Part shown: piece by piece, positions 10,211-17,708 of the stretch | Numbering within the stretch: position 1 is the stretch's first letter | Layout of the letters: every line of letters starts with the position of its first letter | Source of the DNA: Prado023 sp964418695 | GTDB taxonomy: Bacteria > Actinomycetota > Actinomycetes > S36-B12 > CAIYMF01 | Length of the DNA stretch: 59,550 bases | Assembly: GCA_964418695.1 (NCBI GenBank) | Contig: CAYQMN010000017.1 | Location: forward strand, 1-59,550 | Direction of reading: 5' to 3' | Position numbers and translations under genes: made by a program | The notes under the pieces: generated by a model | What the model saw: only the letters and a program-made list of their open reading frames with translations | Told to the model about the DNA's origin: nothing | The model's database searches: none

Positions 10211-10687
10211 GTGACCATCCAGGACATCGGGCCGAATCCACAGAGCTTCGACCTCGAGACCGAGACCAAGCAGAACCCGAACTACCGGACCGTGGCGTGG
10301 ACCGGCAAGTACCTGCAGGTCACGCTGATGTCGATCCCCGTGGGCGGGGACGTGGGCCTGGAGGCCCATCCGGACACCGACCAGTTCCTGCGCCTGGACG
10401 CCGGACGCGGCCGGGTCCAGATGGGCCCGGCCAAGGATCAGCTGGACTTCGACCGCGAGGTGGAGGACGGCTGGACGATCCTGGTCCCGGCCGGGACCTG
10501 GCACAACGTGACCAACATCGGCGACGAGCCGATGCAGCTGTACGCCGTCTACGCCCCGGTGCACCACGCGGCCGGGAAGGTCCAGCCGACCGCGCAGGAC
10601 GCGGAGGCCGACGAGGAGTCCGGCGACGACGTCCCGCCGGCATGGTCGGTCCAGCCCGAGGAGTCGGCCGAGGACCAGCACGCCTGA
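10211..10687 (+). CDS. Cupin-domain protein
   Basis: A 158-residue single-domain cupin. Motif 1 covers GGDVGLEAHPDTDQFLRLDAGRG and motif 2 ILVPAGTWHNVTNIGDEPMQLYAVYAP, with His and Glu/Asp ligands suited to one metal ion. The last 35 residues are acidic and probably disordered (DAEADEESGDDV). A GGGAGAGGG ribosome-binding site precedes the GTG start. The family includes small-molecule oxygenases, isomerases and sugar-binding proteins, so no reaction can be assigned. Transcribed alone. Confidence 0.85.
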   Translation: MTIQDIGPNPQSFDLETETKQNPNYRTVAWTGKYLQVTLMSIPVGGDVGLEAHPDTDQFLRLDAGRGRVQMGPAKDQLDFDREVEDGWTILVPAGTWHNVTNIGDEPMQLYAVYAPVHHAAGKVQPTAQDAEADEESGDDVPPAWSVQPEESAEDQHA

Positions 10688-11029
10688 GGCTGCGAGCGAC
10701 CGCTCGGCACTGGCCCGAGTCTGCGTGGATGGGCTGGGCGCCGCGGACGGCGCACTCCACAGCGTGTTCATCCCCAGGAGGGCCGAGGGACCCTCGAGGC
10801 TGCCCGGATGCGCGACGTAGCCCATGAGCCCCAGCCCCAGGCCGAAGCCCACGATCCCGGCGACCGCCACGGACCGCCAGGCGGAGGCGCCGACCCGACC
10901 CCCACGGGAACCTCGGCGGGTTCCGGTTGCTCTGTGGTCGGGATCCGACACAGATGTCGGATCTCGACATGCCTTTGTCGGGTTTCGACCACAGAACCCG
11001 CCGGGCCACCGGCCGCGAGCCCGACTGGG
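10688..11029 (-). other. Gene-free stretch with a possible acyltransferase 3'-end remnant
   Basis: No complete gene is visible. On the minus strand about 10951-10690 reads as coding-like, with one membrane segment (GIVGFGLGLGLMGYVAHPG) followed by GPSALLGMNTLW. Its layout resembles the last membrane segment of the neighbouring acyltransferase (ALNAAVTGYATIAGQGMPG). The frame has no stop before the cupin gene, and its only start lies inside the repeat at 10931. It could be a decayed duplicate of the acyltransferase end, or chance. Confidence 0.25.
10931..10995. repeat. Structured dispersed repeat, copy A
   Basis: An outer stem (TCTGTGGTCG with CGACCACAGA) encloses an inner hairpin (CCGACA-CAGA-TGTCGG) and a second TGTCGGG block. 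Copy B at 14163-14231 keeps the same paired blocks, with different bases in loops and in the outermost stem that still pair. It lies 35 bases after the stop of the minus-strand acyltransferase gene. Confidence 0.7.
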
Positions 11030-12385
11030 TCAGCCCGGGGCGCCGGCGCCTGCCGAGCGCGATCCCACGTCGGAACCGGTGCCCGGGGAGTCCCCGCCCC
11101 TGCCTGCAAGGAGCGCCCAGCACACGACCAGCACGACCATGTTGACCACGCTGGAGGACGGCAGCCCGGGCATCCCCTGCCCGGCGATCGTGGCGTAGCC
11201 CGTGACCGCAGCGTTCAGGGCGACCACCGGGATCGCCAGCGCGGCAACCGTCCCCGCCCGACCGGTCGCGGGCAGCCCGGCTCCCCGGCGCTGCAGCACA
11301 CGGTCGCCCCGCCCCGCGAGCCCGGCGATCAGCCACGCGACCGGCAGCACGACAGCGATCCCGGCCAGGTGCAGCGCCCACCACTGCCACGACAGCGACG
11401 GCAGCGTCATCCCGGAGCGCCAGATGGGCAGCACGACCAGGCCCACCACCGGGATGTGCCATAGGTAGACGCCCATGGCCCGCGACCCGAAGACCGCCGT
11501 GGCCACCCACACCCGCGGTCGGGCGAGCAGCCGGCCCAGAGCCGGCCAGAGGGCGGCCAGTGCCAGGACCTGCGCCAGCCCGAACAGGGCGAGCGCCACG
11601 GTCGGCGGGGCGAGGTTCGACATCCGGTCGTCGCCGCCCACCGAGACCATCGAGCTCGAGTAGGGCCCGCCCACCGCCAGGGCCAGCGCCGCGCCGAGGG
11701 CCCCGGCGGCACCGAGGCCCAGCACGCGCGGACGAGACCGGCGCAGATCGGGCAGGTGGTAGCCGAGCTGGTGCAGCCAGCCCCAGACGAGCACGAAGTT
11801 GACCCAGCCGACAGGCGGCCACCACAGCCACCGGATCAGGTCCACGGCGATCAGGACCACGAACCAGCCGAGCAGCGCGACCCACGGCCGAGCCGTCCAG
11901 CGCGCGGTCATCGGCACCGCGAGCACCACGACCCCGTACATGCCGAGGAACCAGGTGAGCTGGGAGAGGAACCGGCCCACGCCCTCGATCGCACCGCCCG
12001 CCGGGCTCAGCGGCAGCAGGACGAGGGTCCACACGACGGTGTAGAGCACCAGCGGCGTCATCAGCCGGACCAGCCGGCGGCGCCAGAACGCGTCGGCATC
12101 GACACGGTGCCTGCGCCACGAGGCGAGATGCGACACGGCCCCCGCGGCGAAGAACAAGGGCAGCACCTGGACGATCCAGGTCACCGGAGTGAGCCCGGGG
12201 TGGCTCTCCACCACGTTGCCGGGCATGTCCCCCGTGACATCCCACGCCAGGCTGTGCCCGACCACGACCACGAGCAGCGCCAGCGCCTTGACGAAGTCGA
12301 GCACCCGGTCCCGGCCCGCGGTCGCGGCCAGGACCGACTCCGTCCGGGTATCTCCCCCGCCGACACTCACGTAGCCCGAGTCCAC
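11030..12385 (-). CDS. Acyltransferase family 3 membrane protein
   Basis: A 451-residue integral membrane protein of the acyltransferase-3 (OafA/YrhL) type, which transfers acyl groups to extracytoplasmic sugars, lipids or peptides. The N-terminus has RDRVLDFVKALALLVVVVGHSLAW, where the His in the first helix is the conserved acyltransferase residue. PLFFAAGAVSHLASWRRH, WRRRLVRLMTPL and YLWHIPVVGLVVLP are further family hallmarks. About ten hydrophobic segments are visible. Start GTG 12385 or GTG 12370. A free-standing gene; a 51-bp palindrome lies just upstream and a structured repeat just downstream. The acceptor is unknown. Confidence 0.85.
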   Translation of the reverse strand: MDSGYVSVGGGDTRTESVLAATAGRDRVLDFVKALALLVVVVGHSLAWDVTGDMPGNVVESHPGLTPVTWIVQVLPLFFAAGAVSHLASWRRHRVDADAFWRRRLVRLMTPLVLYTVVWTLVLLPLSPAGGAIEGVGRFLSQLTWFLGMYGVVVLAVPMTARWTARPWVALLGWFVVLIAVDLIRWLWWPPVGWVNFVLVWGWLHQLGYHLPDLRRSRPRVLGLGAAGALGAALALAVGGPYSSSMVSVGGDDRMSNLAPPTVALALFGLAQVLALAALWPALGRLLARPRVWVATAVFGSRAMGVYLWHIPVVGLVVLPIWRSGMTLPSLSWQWWALHLAGIAVVLPVAWLIAGLAGRGDRVLQRRGAGLPATGRAGTVAALAIPVVALNAAVTGYATIAGQGMPGLPSSSVVNMVVLVVCWALLAGRGGDSPGTGSDVGSRSAGAGAPG

Positions 12386-12445
12386 GGACGGGATCTTCGC
12401 CTACTCAGAGCCGTGCACTCCGAAGGGCCCGCCGACCAACGGCCC

Positions 12446-12496
12446 GAGCTGGTAGTGAATTCGGGCAACTCAGTGGGCCAAATCCACTACCAACTC
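12446..12496. repeat. 51-bp dispersed palindrome, copy 2
   Basis: The most diverged of the three copies: 20 of 25 arm positions pair. It ends 12 bases from the stop of the minus-strand acyl-activating gene and lies about 60 bases upstream of the acyltransferase start, a place suited to a terminator of the former. Confidence 0.8.
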
Positions 12497-12508
12497 CCAA
12501 CCCCACGG

Positions 12509-14134
12509 CTAGTCAGCTTCCTCGGCCAGCTCGAGGCGCACGATCTTGCCGGCGGCGTTGCGCGGCAGGGCGTCGTGGCGCACGACGGCGACCGGCCGCT
12601 GCGCGGGGGCCAGCCGCTGCGCCGCCCAGGCGATCAGCTCCTGCTCCCAGCCCTCCCCCGGCTCGCCGCTGAGCACCGCGTGCGCGACCACGCGCTGGCC
12701 GAACTCCGGGTCGGGGCGCGGCACGACCGCCACGTCGAGGATCGCGTCATGGTGGCGCAGCACCTCCTCGACCTCCAGCGGGTGCACGTTCTCACCGCCG
12801 ACGATCATCACGTCGTCGACCCGCCCGACCACGCGCAGCCGGCCCTGGGCATCCAGTACGCCGAGGTCGCCGGTCCAGACCAGACCGGCCACCCGGTCGC
12901 GGTCGCTGCCGTCGGTGTAGCCCTCGAACGAGGTCGCCGACCCGACGAAGATCCGGCCCACCTGCTCGGCGCCGAGCGGCTGGTCCTCGTCGTCGAGGAT
13001 CAGCACCCGCACGCCGGGCAGCGGCCGGCCGGCGCTGCCCGGGTCGTCGCGCAGGTCCGCGGGCGTCGCGGCGGTCGCGAACGCGGCCTCGGTCGAGCCG
13101 TAGAGGTTGTAGAGGATCTCGCCGTACCTGTCCTGGAACTGCGACACGAGGGGCGGTGGCATCGGCGCCCCGGAGATGGCCACCACGCGCAGCGCGGAGA
13201 GGTCCAGCCCCTCCGTCGCCTCCGGCGGCAGGGTCGCCATCCGCTGGGCGACCACGGGTACGGTCACGATCACGCTGGCCTTGTGCTGGGCGGTCGCCCG
13301 CAGCACGCGCAGCGGGTCCGGGCGGCGCAGCACGATCTGGGTGGAGTCCAGCAGTGCGCACAGCCGGTGGTGCATCCAGCCCCACGCGTGGAACATCGGG
13401 GCAGCCATCACGTGCGTGTCGCCCTGCCGCAGCGGGAACGCGTCGAGCAGCGCGATCACCGCCTCCACCGGCGCGGCCGTCCGGGACGCCCCGCGCGGGA
13501 CGCCGGTCGTGCCGCTGGTGAGGATCACGTGGCGGCCGACCGCGGGTGGCTTGTGCGCGCGGGGCACCTCGCCGGTGGCGAACGTCTCCCAGTCGCCACC
13601 GGCCAGTGTCCAGGTCTGGTCCCGCGGGCAGCGCTGGGCGAGGTCGGGGTCGGCGAGGAAGACGGTGATCCCCTCCCGCTCGCTGACCTGCCCGATCTGG
13701 CGGGCGGAGTGGCCCGGGTTCAGGTAGAACGTGTCCGCGCCGGTGCGGGCGATCGCGGCCATCGCCTCGGCGTAGGCGCGGGAGTTGCGGCCCAGCAGGC
13801 CCACCCTGGTGCCCGGGCCGACTCCCCGATCGACCAGCGCCTTGGTCGCAGCCCGCGTCCGCCGCTCCGCTTCCTGGAACGTCACCGTGCGCAGGTCGTC
13901 GTCGAGGTCGATCACCGCGAGATCGTTCGGATGCCGGGCGGCCCCGCCGGCGAACCCCAGGGCGGGGGTGGTCCCCCAGCGCCCGAGTGCGGCGGCCAGC
14001 TTCCCGCTGGCCCGCGGCGTCAACGGTGGCGTGAGCCGACTGCGCAGGACGCTTCGCGCCGCGTTGGGCGCCAGGGCAGCCAACTCCGCGAGCTCGGCGG
14101 CGGACGTGGGGACGGGAAGGGCGGGCCCGGACAT
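12509..14134 (-). CDS. AMP-dependent acyl-CoA synthetase (FadD-like)
   Basis: A 541-residue adenylate-forming enzyme that activates a carboxylic acid with ATP, then normally transfers it to CoA. The phosphate-binding motif ILTSGTTGVPRG lies near residue 200. LYGSTEAAF, TGDLGVLDAQGRLRVVGR, DDVMIVGGENVHPLEVEEVL and the C-terminal lysine motif RNAAGKIVR are all present, so the enzyme looks intact. ATG at 14134 (MSGPALPVPTSAAELAELA) is chosen because the upstream frame runs into a repeat. Length and motifs fit a medium- or long-chain fatty-acid ligase. Its neighbour on the same strand, HAD-IB/PlsC, consumes acyl-CoA, so the two may work together in lipid synthesis although 150 bases separate them. 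Confidence 0.88.
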   Translation of the reverse strand: MSGPALPVPTSAAELAELAALAPNAARSVLRSRLTPPLTPRASGKLAAALGRWGTTPALGFAGGAARHPNDLAVIDLDDDLRTVTFQEAERRTRAATKALVDRGVGPGTRVGLLGRNSRAYAEAMAAIARTGADTFYLNPGHSARQIGQVSEREGITVFLADPDLAQRCPRDQTWTLAGGDWETFATGEVPRAHKPPAVGRHVILTSGTTGVPRGASRTAAPVEAVIALLDAFPLRQGDTHVMAAPMFHAWGWMHHRLCALLDSTQIVLRRPDPLRVLRATAQHKASVIVTVPVVAQRMATLPPEATEGLDLSALRVVAISGAPMPPPLVSQFQDRYGEILYNLYGSTEAAFATAATPADLRDDPGSAGRPLPGVRVLILDDEDQPLGAEQVGRIFVGSATSFEGYTDGSDRDRVAGLVWTGDLGVLDAQGRLRVVGRVDDVMIVGGENVHPLEVEEVLRHHDAILDVAVVPRPDPEFGQRVVAHAVLSGEPGEGWEQELIAWAAQRLAPAQRPVAVVRHDALPRNAAGKIVRLELAEEAD

Positions 14135-14162
14135 ATGGCCATCATGCTGACCGGAGTCGGTC

Positions 14163-14231
14163 ACTCGCTGGTCGAAACCCGACACCGGTGTCGGATTTCG
14201 ACGTGCGATTGTCGGGAATCGACCATTGAGT
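14163..14231. repeat. Structured dispersed repeat, copy B
   Basis: Same design as the copy at 10931: TGGTCG ... CCGACA-CCGG-TGTCGGAT ... TTGTCGGG ... CGACCA. The outer extension pairs ACTCG with TGAGT (one wobble). It lies between the start of the acyl-activating gene and the stop of the HAD-IB/PlsC gene, both on the minus strand. Confidence 0.7.
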
Positions 14232-14284
14232 CCAGCCAGTCAACGTCGACCAGGAGCGTTCGCGCCCACCCGGCCTCGTGCGGC

Positions 14285-15766
14285 TCATCGCAGCTCGCGC
14301 AGGTCCTCCTCGGACTCCGGCCAGTGCTCCAGCGTGCGCACGAACAGGGCCCGCACCTCCTCGATCCGGTCGTCGAGGTCCTCGACGTCCCAGTCGCCCA
14401 CGTCGATCGGCGGATGGATCGCGAGGTGGACCGTGCCCTGCATGGCGGTCCGGGCGTTGCGCCACATCAGCTCGCCGGCGTCCCGGATGACGATCGGGAC
14501 CACGGGGACGCCGGCCTGCATGGCCATCCGGAAGGCGCCCTTCTTGAACGGGCCCACGTGCGGCGTGTAGGAGCGGGTGCCCTCGGGCGCGATCATCACC
14601 GACTTGCCTGAGGTGAGCTTGTCGACCACCGGCTGCAGGGCCGCCACCGCGCTGGTGGTGTTCTTGCGGTCGATGAACGCCGTGCCCAGGTACCGGGCCA
14701 CCGGGCCGACGAGCGGATCCGAGGCGAGCTCGATCTTGCCCACGCCCACGAGCTCGCCGCCGATCACCTTGGCCACGACCACCGGATCGAGCTGGCTGCG
14801 GTGGTTGAAGATGAAGACGGCCGGCCGCCGCGCCCACGCGTTCTGCTGGCCGACCACCTCGACCTCGATCCCGGCGAACGCGAGCATCAGGTCCGCGCCC
14901 CACTCCAGCCCCAGCTCGACACCGGCCTTCTGATTGCGGTTGAGCAGCCCGAACACCGCCCCGGCCGCGACCCCGCCGACCATCCCGGACATCGCCAGCC
15001 CGGTGCGCACGACCTGCTCGACGCCGGCCCCGCCGCGCTCGGCGAACCGGTACGAGGGCCAGTCGCGCTCGGCGGCGGTCCGCTCCAGCTCGGTCTGCGC
15101 GTTCAGCGCGGTGGGGTGTCCCACGGTCTCCAGGAACGGCACGTCCTCGTCACCGTTGGAGTAGGCGAAGCTCGCGTCCAGGTCGATCCCGCGCTCGGCG
15201 GCGAAGTCGCGCACCGCCGCCGCCTTGCCCGCGCGCCACAGCAGCGGGCCGCCGGACATGCCGGTGAGGACTCCGTCGACCACTTCCAGGGGGCTGCTGA
15301 GCACGTCGGCGATGCCCAGCGCGCGGGCCGCCGCGTCGATCTGGAACCGGGTCGCCGACGACGCGAGCACGACCGTGTGTCCGCGGGCCAGGTGGGCATG
15401 CACCACATCCCATGCCTCCGGGTAGAGCAGACCGGCGATCGCCTTGGTGAACAGCCGCTCCCCTACCTGGTCCATCTCCTCCTCGGTGCGCCCGGCCAGC
15501 GCCTTGATGCTCAGCTCGAAGACCCGCTCGAACTCCTCCTCGGTGACCACGCCGCGCAGTCCGAGGACCATGGTCTGGGCCAGGATCTTCGGGTCGAAGT
15601 CGCGGCGGCGCAGGGCGTCCTTGTTGTACTCGAGGACCGAGTAGCCGTGGATGACGGTGCCGTCGAAGTCGAAGAAGGCCCCCACCTGCGGTCCCTCGGG
15701 CGCCGCGGCGATCGCCGCGAGCAGCGCCTTGAGGTCACCCTTGCGGTTGGTCTGCGCCTGGGCCAC
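14285..15766 (-). CDS. Bifunctional HAD-IB hydrolase / 1-acylglycerol-3-phosphate acyltransferase
   Basis: A 493-residue fusion like the mycobacterial HAD/PlsC proteins. The N-terminal HAD-IB phosphatase has FFDFDGTVIHGYS near residue 30, VVLASSATRFQIDAAA near 135 and AYSNGDEDVPFLE near 205. The C-terminal acyltransferase has the HX4D box NHRSQLDPVV near residue 320 and the APEGTRSYT box near 394. The second half makes phosphatidate from lysophosphatidate and acyl-CoA; the phosphatase half could remove a phosphate from lipid intermediates. GTG 15766 (VAQAQTNRKG) is preceded by GGGAG at a good distance. A short hydrophobic stretch (SGMVGGVAAGAVFGLL) between the domains may touch the membrane. 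Confidence 0.87.
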   Translation of the reverse strand: MAQAQTNRKGDLKALLAAIAAAPEGPQVGAFFDFDGTVIHGYSVLEYNKDALRRRDFDPKILAQTMVLGLRGVVTEEEFERVFELSIKALAGRTEEEMDQVGERLFTKAIAGLLYPEAWDVVHAHLARGHTVVLASSATRFQIDAAARALGIADVLSSPLEVVDGVLTGMSGGPLLWRAGKAAAVRDFAAERGIDLDASFAYSNGDEDVPFLETVGHPTALNAQTELERTAAERDWPSYRFAERGGAGVEQVVRTGLAMSGMVGGVAAGAVFGLLNRNQKAGVELGLEWGADLMLAFAGIEVEVVGQQNAWARRPAVFIFNHRSQLDPVVVAKVIGGELVGVGKIELASDPLVGPVARYLGTAFIDRKNTTSAVAALQPVVDKLTSGKSVMIAPEGTRSYTPHVGPFKKGAFRMAMQAGVPVVPIVIRDAGELMWRNARTAMQGTVHLAIHPPIDVGDWDVEDLDDRIEEVRALFVRTLEHWPESEEDLRELR

Positions 15767-16388
15767 GGATCTGCTCCCGTCCTCGTCGTGCGACGTCCGG
15801 GCCGGGCGGCGCCGGAGTCGCCAGGCCCGAGGGCGTCTCGAGCCCGGAACGGGGCGCGCCGGGCGATGCGGTCCGGCGACCGCCCCGACCGCACACGCTA
15901 CTGCCGGGCGCGCCCCGATGAGCCGGTCGCGCGCGTCGGGGGGGACGGGGGCGGGCCCGTACGTGAGGCTGGTCGGCGAGGCCCCGGAACCCAGGCCCCG
16001 CATTCGCCGACGCCCCAGGGGAAGTTCTCGACCCGCTCGACCGCGACGGCTACTCGGCGCCGGTCAAGGCCAACGCCCACGTCGGCACGGTCAGCCACTC
16101 GCCCGAGCTCGCCAAGTCCAAGGGCTTCCCGCCGCGCCCGCCGCGCTACTCCGGCAGCCCGACGCGCATCGACGGTGTTCTCCACAGTCGCCCCGCTGCG
16201 CCACGAGGTGGTCGTGCGGCTGACGAGGTCGGCGGGGGCCGTCGCAGGTGTTGACCTCCTTCGCGGAGGCCGGGTCTGGTGCCCGCCATCCTCGACCTCG
16301 CGGTTGGAGGGCTTCAGCCGTGTCCGCTCGCAATACTGACCGGCATGTGGGGTGACCTGCCGGGCGGATTCGGGCCGAGGGGCTGACG
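15767..16388. other. 622-base stretch without a confident gene; coding-like fragment inside
   Basis: This is the divergent gap between the HAD-IB/PlsC start and the antiporter start, so promoters for both should lie here. A plus-strand frame open from 15967 to 16254 reads LDPLDRDGYSAPVKAN and HVGTVSHSPELAKSKG, which looks protein-like, but it has no start codon and no family I recognise. It may be the debris of a lost gene. The rest shows nothing clear. Confidence 0.3.
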
Positions 16389-17684
16389 ATGGGTCAGACC
16401 CTGTTCGCGTTCGCGGTCCTGGTGGTCGCGTTCTCGGTGTTCGCCCATCGACTGGGCCGCTGGAACGTCACCGCGCCGATCGCGTTCGTGCTGGCCGGCA
16501 GCGTGATCGGCTTCTGGACCGGGCCGCCCGCCGCGGCCGACGTGCTCTGGGTCAGAGCGGTCGCCGAGACGACGCTGGCCCTGGTGCTCTTCCACGACGC
16601 CGCGCAGATCCGGCCCCGCGACATGGCCGCCGACCGGGGCCTGGCCGCCCGCGCGCTGGGGATCGGGTTCCCGCTCACGGTGCTGGCCGGATTCCTGGCC
16701 GCCCGCGCGCTGTTCCCGGACCAGCCCGCGATGCTGTGCCTGCTCATCGCGGCGGCACTGGCCCCGACCGACGCCGGCCTGGGCGCGGCGACGGTCCTCA
16801 ACCCCGTCGTCCCGACCCGGATCCGCCGGCTGCTCAACGTCGAGAGCGGCTTCAACGACGGACTGGCCACCCCCGTGGCCCTGTTCGCCATCGCCGCGCT
16901 GGCGGGTTCGTACGGGCCGAACGCCGCCTCCCACCTGGGCGAGGCGATCGTCGAGATCGGCATCGGCGTGGTCGTCGGGGTCGTCGTGGGCGTGGGCAGC
17001 GCCGCCCTGCTCGGCTGGTCCCGGCAGCACGACTGGAGCACACCGGAGACCCGGGGGATGGCGGTCTTGGGCCTGCCGGTCATCGCGTTCGGCGGGGCGC
17101 ACCTGATCCACGGCAACCCGTTCGTCGCCGCGTACATCGCCGGCACGGCGCTGGCTGGGGCCGCCCGCTGGCTGGCCGAGGAGCGCTCGGCGCTGCACCT
17201 GACCGAGGTGATCACCGGCCCGCTCGGGTTCGTCGTCTGGTCGGTGTTCGGGCTGGTTGCCGTCCCCCGGATCTGGAACGAGATCGGCTGGGACCAGGTG
17301 CTGTACGCGCTGCTGTCCCTGACGGTCGTGCGGATCGTGCCGGTGGCCCTGGCGCTGCTGGGCACCGGGATGCGCTGGCCCACGGTGCTGTTCGTCGGCT
17401 GGTTCGGCCCACGAGGCCTCGTGTCGGTGGTCTTCGCGCTCATCGCGGTCGAGACTCTGGTCCTGGACGACGCGCTCCGCTCGGCGCTGCTGACGGTCAG
17501 CCTCACCGTGTCGCTGAGCGTCCTGGCGCACGGCCTGTCCGCGACGCCGCTGGCGCAGCGCTACGGCCGATGGGTGGCCTCCGCCCCGCCTGGGGCCGAG
17601 ACGCACCGGGACCGGGACAAGGAGCCGGAGTTCGAGCCCCAGCCGCGCGGCTCCATCCTGTGGACCGGCGCGGAGGACGAGTAG
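16389..17684 (+). CDS. CPA1-type cation/proton antiporter
   Basis: A 431-residue membrane protein with about 12 hydrophobic segments, exchanging Na+ or K+ for H+. CPA1 marks are visible: ALAPTDAGLGAATVLN, then LNVESGFNDGLATPVALF, whose Asp of FNDG is the ion-binding residue of the family, and a later WFGPRGLVSVVFALIAVE. Two bases separate its ATG from an upstream TGA. The C-terminal 45 residues are charged and cytoplasmic, with no TrkA/RCK domain. It may form a loose pair with the DUF6398 gene, which starts 24 bases after its stop. The ion cannot be assigned. Confidence 0.88.
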   Translation: MGQTLFAFAVLVVAFSVFAHRLGRWNVTAPIAFVLAGSVIGFWTGPPAAADVLWVRAVAETTLALVLFHDAAQIRPRDMAADRGLAARALGIGFPLTVLAGFLAARALFPDQPAMLCLLIAAALAPTDAGLGAATVLNPVVPTRIRRLLNVESGFNDGLATPVALFAIAALAGSYGPNAASHLGEAIVEIGIGVVVGVVVGVGSAALLGWSRQHDWSTPETRGMAVLGLPVIAFGGAHLIHGNPFVAAYIAGTALAGAARWLAEERSALHLTEVITGPLGFVVWSVFGLVAVPRIWNEIGWDQVLYALLSLTVVRIVPVALALLGTGMRWPTVLFVGWFGPRGLVSVVFALIAVETLVLDDALRSALLTVSLTVSLSVLAHGLSATPLAQRYGRWVASAPPGAETHRDRDKEPEFEPQPRGSILWTGAEDE

Positions 17685-17708
17685 AGCGCGGATCGTAGGG
17701 TCTGCCGC

